DNA of 64,000 nucleotides from a bacterium (lineage in GTDB: Bacteria; Elusimicrobiota; Elusimicrobia; Elusimicrobiales; UBA9959): assembly GCA_021811315.1 (NCBI GenBank), contig JAJZPF010000002.1:1-64000 (forward strand), given 5' to 3'. The notes below the pieces were generated by a model. The model ran no database searches and was not told where the DNA came from. It worked only from the letters and a program-made list of their open reading frames with translations. Positions 58,674 through 64,000 of the stretch are shown here, piece by piece. Positions within the stretch are counted from its first letter, which is position 1. Every line of letters begins with the position of its first letter. The position numbers were made by a program, and so were the translations under genes.

Positions 58674-58840
58674 AACCCTCAACCTACAAGCAGACGCTCG
58701 AGATAGCGGCGGCCCACCTGGCCGGCACGCTCAAGGCATGGGCCGCGGCGCACTGCATGACGTACCACTGCGCCATGATGCGCCTGACGCGCTTCCGGCG
58801 TGAGTACCCCGAGGAATACAGGCGGCTGGCAAAATGTTAA
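58670..58840 (+). CDS. Short HTH-like phage protein
   Basis: The 56-residue protein starts at GTG overlapping the previous stop (GTGA). It has helices (AAAHLAGTLKAWAAAHCM...) and a basic MMRLTRFRREYPEEYRR end, consistent with a small DNA-binding or terminase-associated peptide. It ends the early operon just before a new promoter. Confidence 0.6.
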   Translation: MKPSTYKQTLEIAAAHLAGTLKAWAAAHCMTYHCAMMRLTRFRREYPEEYRRLAKC

Positions 58841-58850
58841 CTTTTGTTAA

Positions 58851-58879
58851 TTGCTATCCGTCAATTACAGGGCTATACT
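58851..58879 (+). promoter_or_regulatory. Second phage promoter, ahead of the packaging genes
   Basis: TTGCTA (58851-58856) and TATACT (58874-58879) are exactly 17 bases apart, a consensus-like promoter. Its surroundings (ggctatactagaaacgta) resemble those of the early promoter (cgctatactaacaatgta). Confidence 0.65.
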
Positions 58880-58908
58880 AGAAACGTAAAGCAAAGCAGA
58901 AAAACGTG

Positions 58909-58936
58909 AATGTCCCGGGTCAAGGCTCGGGACATT
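58909..58936 (+). other. Leader hairpin before the methylase gene
   Basis: aatgtcccg / cgggacatt form a nine-base-pair stem with a ten-base loop, followed by a weak T/A-rich tattttg. An alternative pairing with the later gtcccggc...gcccggg is possible. It could terminate or attenuate the operon; the leader resembles that at 47113. Confidence 0.55.
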
Positions 58937-58964
58937 TATTTTGTCCCGGCGGCCAAGGCCCGGG

Positions 58965-60140
58965 ATGAAAACGCTAGAAAAACTAACGTGGACCACCACC
59001 AAGCGGCGCGTAAAGGACCTTCTCCCCTACGAGAAGAACCCGCGCCGCCTCACCCCTGAACAGGCCTCGCAGCTCAAGACCTCCATCGAGAAGTTCAACC
59101 TCGCCGAGATACCGGCCGTCGACACCGACGGCCGCATCGTTGCCGGCCACCAGCGCGTGGCCGCGCTCAAGCTGCTTGGCCGCGGCGGCGAGACCATAGA
59201 CGTCCGCGTGCCCAACCGCAAGCTCACGCCGGAGGAGTTCCAGGAATACAACCTGCGCTCCAACAAGAACACCGGCGAGTGGGACTTCGAGCTGCTGATG
59301 GCCGCCTTCCCGGAGGAGCTGCTGAAGACCGTGGGCTTCGACATGGCCGATCTGCCCGAGGTAGAGGTGGGCTACCGCGCCGACCAGGACGAGGTCCCGC
59401 CTCTGCGCGAGACCACCATCAAGGCCGGAGACGTCTTCGCCCTGGGCGAGCACCTGCTGATCTGCGGCGACAGCACCGACCCCGCCGTGGTCAAGCGCCT
59501 CGGGCTCTGCGACATGGCCTTCACCGACCCGCCCTGGAACGTGGCCATCGGCCAGGACAACGTGCCCACCCACAAGAAGCGCCAGGCCATGAAGAACGAC
59601 GACCTAGGCAAGGCGTTCCCCGCCTTCCTGGCCAAGGTAGCCGCCGGCCTGCAGGCCGCCGTGAAGGGCGACGTCTATTGCGTGATGGGCTGCAGCGAGT
59701 GGCCGGCCGTCCATGCCGCGCTGGCCGGCGCCAAGTTCCACTGGTCCTCCACGCTCATCTGGGTCAAGGACCAGTTCGTCCTCAGCCGGCACAACTATCA
59801 CACCCGCTTCGAGCCCATCTGGTACGGCTGGCAGAAGACCAGCTCTTACCGCGGCGACCGCAAGCAGGACGACGTCTGGGAGTTCCCCCGCCCCAAGGCC
59901 AGCCCCGAGCACCCGACCATGAAACCGGTCGAGCTCGTCGAGCGCGCCATTCTCAATTCATCCGTCCGCGGCAACCAGGTCCTGGACCTGTTCGGCGGCT
60001 CCGGCACCACGCTGATCGCGTGCGAGAAGACTGGCCGCCGGGGCCGCTTGGCGGAGCTGGAGCCCGGCTACTGCCAGGTGATCGTGGACCGCTGGGAGGC
60101 CTTCACCGGCAAGAAGGCGCGGAGTCTGCCCAATGGGTAA
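58965..60140 (+). CDS. Phage DNA methyltransferase with ParB-like N-terminus
   Basis: The 391-residue protein has a ParB-like nuclease-fold domain (about 15-130) with GRIVAGHQRVAALKLLG. An N4-cytosine/N6-adenine methylase of the beta class follows, with DPPW (188-191) before the SAM motif DLFGGSGTT. It may protect phage DNA from restriction or mark packaging sites. ATG at 58965 has AAGG upstream; a TTG at 58941 is less likely. Confidence 0.88.
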   Translation: MKTLEKLTWTTTKRRVKDLLPYEKNPRRLTPEQASQLKTSIEKFNLAEIPAVDTDGRIVAGHQRVAALKLLGRGGETIDVRVPNRKLTPEEFQEYNLRSNKNTGEWDFELLMAAFPEELLKTVGFDMADLPEVEVGYRADQDEVPPLRETTIKAGDVFALGEHLLICGDSTDPAVVKRLGLCDMAFTDPPWNVAIGQDNVPTHKKRQAMKNDDLGKAFPAFLAKVAAGLQAAVKGDVYCVMGCSEWPAVHAALAGAKFHWSSTLIWVKDQFVLSRHNYHTRFEPIWYGWQKTSSYRGDRKQDDVWEFPRPKASPEHPTMKPVELVERAILNSSVRGNQVLDLFGGSGTTLIACEKTGRRGRLAELEPGYCQVIVDRWEAFTGKKARSLPNG

Positions 60141-60516
60141 GGTCCGCGGCAAGAAGGACGTCAAGCCCGTCATCATCGAGAGCCTCAAGGACGGCGCCAC
60201 CGTCTCGGCCGCGTGCGGCGGCGCCGGCATCAACCGGAACACCTTTTACAAGTGGTACGAGCAAGATCCTGAGTTCGCCAAAGAGGTCGATGCGGCTCAG
60301 AAGAGCAGGGTCCACCACGTGGAGGACTCGCTCTACAAGAAGGCGATGGCGGGCAATCTCACAGCGATCATTTTCTACCTGTGCAACCGCGCGCCCGAGA
60401 AGTGGAAGAACGTCCAAAAAGTGGAGGCAAGTCTGCATGGTCAAGGCCCTCTTCATTTCGTGCTTTACGATCCTGACAAGCATGCCCAGCATAGCGAACC
60501 AGGGAAGCCCGCGTAA
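60133..60516 (+). CDS. Terminase small subunit
   Basis: The 127-residue protein has a phage TerS-like HTH (about 20-55, GATVSAACGGAGINRNTFYKWYEQDPEF) followed by helices that would oligomerise. It binds the packaging site and stimulates the large subunit. It overlaps the methylase stop by eight bases. Confidence 0.85.
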   Translation: MGKVRGKKDVKPVIIESLKDGATVSAACGGAGINRNTFYKWYEQDPEFAKEVDAAQKSRVHHVEDSLYKKAMAGNLTAIIFYLCNRAPEKWKNVQKVEASLHGQGPLHFVLYDPDKHAQHSEPGKPA

Positions 60517-61798
60517 CGTCTACGTAACGCCGGTCTTTCAGAAGAACTACTCCGCGACCGCCACGACGGTAGTGAACGTCGGCGGCGCCGGTTCGTCTAA
60601 GTCCTACAGCTCTTTGCAGCAGATCATCCTCGAGTGCTCCGAGTCCACCGGGCAGTCTTACCTGGTGATGCGCAAGACCATGCCGGCGTTGCGCATGACC
60701 ACCATGCGCGACTTCTTCGCCATGCTCAAGGGCTACGGCCTTTACAACCCGGCCAACCACAATAAGCAGGAGAAGCTCTACACCCTCAACGGCAACCTCA
60801 TTCAGTTCTCCGGCCTCGACGACCCCGAGAAGATAAAGTCCGCGACCGTCAACAAGATCCTGCTGGAAGAGGCCAACGAGTTCACCTGGGACGACTACCT
60901 GGTGCTGCTCACCCGCCTGCGCGCCAAGGTGCCGTCCGGCGCGCGCAAGAACCAGATCCGGCTCAACCTCAACCCCTCGGACGCGCAGGGCTGGATCCCC
61001 AAGAACCTGCCCACCCTGCCGGACGTGCAGTTCATCCACAGCACGTACAAGGACAACCCGTTCCTGGACGAGCACTACGTCAAGATCCTCACCGGCCTCA
61101 AGGACATCGACTACAACCACTACCGCATCTATGCGCTCGGCGAGTGGGGCGTGCTCAAAGGCCGCATCTACAAGAACTTCGACTTCGTGTCGCCCGAGGC
61201 GTGGCCGCTGGCTTTCAACGACGAGGTCTACGGTGTGGACTTCGGCTTCAACGACCCGTCCGTGGTCCTGCACATCGGAATCCGCGACCGCGAGGCGTGG
61301 ATCCGCGAGCTGGTCTACAAGAGCGGCCTTACCACCGGCGCGCTCGCCCAGGAGATGAAGGCGCTCATCCCGGAGCGCCAGCGCGGCCGGCTGTTCCGCT
61401 GCGACTCGGCCGAGCCGGACCGCATAGCCGAGCTGCTCGAAAACGGCTTCAACGCCGTCGGAGTGGAGAAGGGGCCCAACTCCGTGAAGTCCGGCATAGA
61501 CTACTGCCTGGGCTGGAAGCTGCACATCTCCACCGACTCTCCCTCCACCAAGAAGGAGATCGAGGCGTACTGCTGGAAGCTCAACAAGGCCGGCGAGCCG
61601 GCGGACGAGCCCATCGGCTTCAACGACCACTCCATGAGCGCCATGCGCTACGGCCTCACCCACTTCCGCGGCGCCGTGGCGATAGCCACCCCGGACGCCA
61701 TCAAGAGCGCCTCGGCCAACCGCGACGTGCAGGCGGACTACGAGCGCGCGCTGGCCAACGCCGCGGGCGAAACCTCCTTTGAGGAAGGACTGATCTGA
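60437..61798 (+). CDS. Terminase large subunit (PBSX/Terminase_3 type)
   Basis: The 453-residue protein has ATPase motifs GGAGSSKS (Walker A) and ILLEEANEF (Walker B), then the RNase H-like nuclease with GVDFGFNDPSVVL and FRCDSAEPDRI. It translocates DNA into the procapsid and cuts it. The start at 60437 has GGAGG nine bases upstream; Met at 60482 would give a more usual N-terminus. It overlaps terS and the portal gene. Confidence 0.93.
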   Translation: MVKALFISCFTILTSMPSIANQGSPRNVYVTPVFQKNYSATATTVVNVGGAGSSKSYSSLQQIILECSESTGQSYLVMRKTMPALRMTTMRDFFAMLKGYGLYNPANHNKQEKLYTLNGNLIQFSGLDDPEKIKSATVNKILLEEANEFTWDDYLVLLTRLRAKVPSGARKNQIRLNLNPSDAQGWIPKNLPTLPDVQFIHSTYKDNPFLDEHYVKILTGLKDIDYNHYRIYALGEWGVLKGRIYKNFDFVSPEAWPLAFNDEVYGVDFGFNDPSVVLHIGIRDREAWIRELVYKSGLTTGALAQEMKALIPERQRGRLFRCDSAEPDRIAELLENGFNAVGVEKGPNSVKSGIDYCLGWKLHISTDSPSTKKEIEAYCWKLNKAGEPADEPIGFNDHSMSAMRYGLTHFRGAVAIATPDAIKSASANRDVQADYERALANAAGETSFEEGLI

Positions 61799-64000
61799 TG
61801 AAGAACATCTCCCAGCTGCTGCACGCCTTCGCGGACATGCTCCCCGGCGCTTCCCGCTCCGAGGTGCTGCCGACCCAGGAGGTAGCCGTCTCCCAGGACT
61901 CGCAGTACTCGCGCATGGAGACCCTGCAGTACAGCCCGGACGACCTGGTCACCAAGAAGAAGTTCGACGCCTACGAGAAGATGATGACCGACGACCAGGT
62001 CAACCTCTCCATCTCGGCGCTCAAGCTCATCCGCCTGTCCTCCGGCTACGAGATCGAGGCGGCCTCCGAGGATCCCCGGGACGTGGAGATCGCGGACTTC
62101 GTGGGGCACGTGCTCGAGAGCATGCAGGACGGCTGCAGCTTCCACAACGTGCTGCTCAACGTGATGGGCGGCCTCGAGATAGGCTGGTCCCTGCAGGAGC
62201 TGGTCTGGCGCTTCGAAGAGGACGGCCCCTACAAGGGCCGCCTGGCGCTGAAGGCCATCAAGAGCAAGAACCCGAAGCACTTCAACATCAGCGTCGACGA
62301 TTTCAGCAACCCGACGGGCGTGGTCGCCATCTCGCACCCCGAGTACGGCCGCAAGTATCCCATCGAGAAGTTCCTGCTCTACTCTTTCCAGAAGAAGTAC
62401 GAGAACGTGTTCGGCACGGCCCGCCTGCGCTCGCTCTACCAGTGGTGGTGGGTCAAGCAGACCATGATCCGCGCCATGGGCGTGTACATGGAGAAGTTCG
62501 GCCTGCCGGTGCCCATCGGCAAGTACCCGAAGCACTTCACCAAGGAGCAGCAGGCCGAGTTCCTGGCCGCGCTGACCAAGCTGCGCATCGAGCACGCCAT
62601 CATCCTGCCGGACGGCGCGGTGGTGGACTTCAAGGAGGCCACCGGCAAGGGCTCGGAGGCCTTCCTGGCCATCATCGAGAAGGCCGACGCCCAGATCGCC
62701 AAGGTCATCATGGGCCAGACCCTGACCAGCGCCTCCGGCAACACCCAGGGCAGCGGCGCCGGCGGCGGCAACGGCGGCGTGGGCACTCTCGGCAAGGTGC
62801 AGTTCGACATCCTGGTCATGTACATGGACTACCTGGCGCTGGACATCTCCGGTGGCCCCATGGCCTCGCTGATCAAGCGCATCGTCGACTTCAACTACTC
62901 CGGCGTCTACAAGTACCCGACCTTCAACTTCAAGCCGCTGTTCCCCGAGGACCTGAACCCGAAGATAGAGATGTTCCTCAAGTGCGTGCAGCAGGGCGCG
63001 GTCACGGCCACCCCGGAGGACGAGGAGCAGATTCGCAAGATGCTCGGCTTCATGGGCCAGTCCGCCAACTCCGGCCGGCTGCGCCCCAACAAGTCGGCCA
63101 ACACCCCCAAGCCGCGCACCGCGCCGCTGGCTCCTTACCAGGACGCGGCCGCTGCGGCCTTCGCGGAGCGCCGCTACCGCCGCAAGCTGACGGTCTACGA
63201 GGAGAAGGTGGACTTCCCTGGCGTGGTGGAAGTACAGGACGAGGCCGTGGCCAGGATCCTGCCGGACGCCCAGGCCGCGGTGAAGGGCATGGTGGAAGCC
63301 TGCCTCAGCCAGGTGCAGAAGGATCGCATCATCGAGGAGAACAAGCTGGCCGCCATCAACGCGCTCGACCTGCGCGGCAAGGGCGCCCTCAACAAGCTCT
63401 TCCAAGACGAGCTGCTATCCGTGGCCAAGCTCGCCGGCCGCGACGCCCGGCGCGAGGTCCGCTCCGTGGCCAAGCATGCCGACCTGGACTGGATGACCCC
63501 CGAGGAGGTCCTGAAGTTCCTCAAGGCCAAGTCCTTCTGGATGACCGACGTGACCGTCAAGAAGGTGCTCGACATCATAAAGGCCGAGCTTTACGCCGGC
63601 ATCAAGAACGGCAAGTCCTACGGCGACATCTACCACAGCGTGCAGGAGGCCGTGGAGCCCTACGTGGGCAAGCCCGGCGTAGCCTCGGACATCTCCGAGG
63701 ACCTGCTGGCGGCCCGGCTCGAGACCGCCGTGCGCACCAACGTCTCCGAGGCGTACAACCAGGCCCGCGACGCTTTCTTCACCACCCCGGACATGCGCGA
63801 GTTCGTGGTGGCTTTCCAGTACTCGGCCGTGCTCGACGACCGCGTTCGCCCGAGCCATGAGAAGATGGACGGCCGCATCTACCTGGCCAGCGACCCTATC
63901 TGGAAGATCTGGACTCCGCCCAACGGCTACAGCTGCCGCTGCATGAAGATCCCGATCACCAAGTACGAGAAGTTCACCGTGTCCGCGCCCCCGCCCGCCG
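61798..64000 (+). CDS. Portal protein (Mu gp29/DUF935-like) fused to MuF head-morphogenesis domain, cut by window end
   Basis: A single open frame of at least 734 codons starts at ATG 61798, overlapping the terminase stop. Residues 1-400 match a DUF935 portal (MMTDDQVNLSISALK, YPIEKFLLYSFQKKYEN, YQWWWVKQTMIR). A middle linker is followed by a MuF (gpF/gp30-like) domain near 640-725 with TNVSEAYNQARDAFF, DRVRPSHEKMDGRIY and PPNGYSCRC. In Mu these are two proteins. The 3' end is outside the window. Confidence 0.9.
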   Translation, partial: MKNISQLLHAFADMLPGASRSEVLPTQEVAVSQDSQYSRMETLQYSPDDLVTKKKFDAYEKMMTDDQVNLSISALKLIRLSSGYEIEAASEDPRDVEIADFVGHVLESMQDGCSFHNVLLNVMGGLEIGWSLQELVWRFEEDGPYKGRLALKAIKSKNPKHFNISVDDFSNPTGVVAISHPEYGRKYPIEKFLLYSFQKKYENVFGTARLRSLYQWWWVKQTMIRAMGVYMEKFGLPVPIGKYPKHFTKEQQAEFLAALTKLRIEHAIILPDGAVVDFKEATGKGSEAFLAIIEKADAQIAKVIMGQTLTSASGNTQGSGAGGGNGGVGTLGKVQFDILVMYMDYLALDISGGPMASLIKRIVDFNYSGVYKYPTFNFKPLFPEDLNPKIEMFLKCVQQGAVTATPEDEEQIRKMLGFMGQSANSGRLRPNKSANTPKPRTAPLAPYQDAAAAAFAERRYRRKLTVYEEKVDFPGVVEVQDEAVARILPDAQAAVKGMVEACLSQVQKDRIIEENKLAAINALDLRGKGALNKLFQDELLSVAKLAGRDARREVRSVAKHADLDWMTPEEVLKFLKAKSFWMTDVTVKKVLDIIKAELYAGIKNGKSYGDIYHSVQEAVEPYVGKPGVASDISEDLLAARLETAVRTNVSEAYNQARDAFFTTPDMREFVVAFQYSAVLDDRVRPSHEKMDGRIYLASDPIWKIWTPPNGYSCRCMKIPITKYEKFTVSAPPPA

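Noticed and set aside
59279-60436. Upstream 386 codons of the frame that encodes the terminase large subunit
   Set aside because: This part overlaps the methylase gene in another frame and is Arg/Pro-rich nonsense. Only the part from 60437 resembles a terminase.
62442-63860. 472-codon plus-strand frame and the long minus-strand frame at 61738-63405
   Set aside because: Both are shadows of the portal-MuF frame, which carries the recognisable motifs and continues off the window end.
1-64000. CRISPR array, rRNA or complete transposase gene
   Set aside because: No regularly spaced direct repeats, no rRNA-like sequence and no transposase motifs were seen on either strand.

Overview
The window is 64 kb of GC-rich bacterial chromosome. 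Bacterial translation factors (TypA/BipA, ABC-F, Sui1/YciH, an RlmI-type rRNA methylase), Shine-Dalgarno sites, lipoprotein signals and a tailed-phage prophage all indicate a bacterium. The species cannot be named from sequence alone. Several traits recall the Elusimicrobiota: a glycine-rich secreted Hint protein, pilin-like C-terminal domains, and a molybdenum hydroxylase with an inserted NAD(P)H module. That placement is only a guess.

Layout. 0.2-9.2 kb: a leftward run with an RRM RNA-binding protein, a fungal-type cytosine deaminase, a small secreted protein, RlmI, a MATE exporter, a CYTH protein, TypA and an ABC-F ATPase. 9.3-14.9 kb: a membrane/secreted pair including a Tim44-like protein interrupted by a Hint domain, then Sui1, a second MATE, a PAP2 phosphatase and a LysR regulator. 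14.9-19.7 kb: S-adenosylhomocysteinase, an EEP-fold hydrolase and helicase HrpB. 19.7-24.1 kb: a leftward three-gene cluster in which two membrane proteins carrying cyclic-nucleotide-binding domains flank a possible PycTM-like protein. 24.6-27.0 kb: argH-argG. 27.1-33.9 kb: a molybdenum hydroxylase operon (FAD, Mo and 2Fe-2S subunits plus an amidohydrolase). 34.0-38.8 kb: single-domain response regulators, an HD protein, a DUF805/pilin-like protein with a pilin-like neighbour, and a His-rich metal transporter. 39.0-44.1 kb: poorly conserved secreted, TPR and lipoprotein genes separated by a repeated terminator-promoter cassette.

44.2-64.0 kb is the left part of a prophage running off the right edge. 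It has a candidate attachment region, a tyrosine integrase, a repressor gene with a divergent promoter and operator, and a tightly overlapping early operon. That operon holds an exonuclease, a Sak4-like ATPase, an SSB-like protein, a PD-(D/E)XK nuclease, a RuvC-like nuclease, an orphan ParB and a replication-initiation-like protein. A second promoter with a leader hairpin precedes a DNA methylase, both terminase subunits and a portal-MuF fusion. Gene order fits a Mu-like or siphovirus head packaging module under lambdoid-style control.

The strongest candidates for something new are the Hint-interrupted Tim44 protein, the cNMP-linked membrane cluster, the FAD subunit with a whole GltD-like module spliced into it, the palindrome-rich attachment region, the repressor whose catalytic Ser reads Cys, and several host genes that look leaderless.
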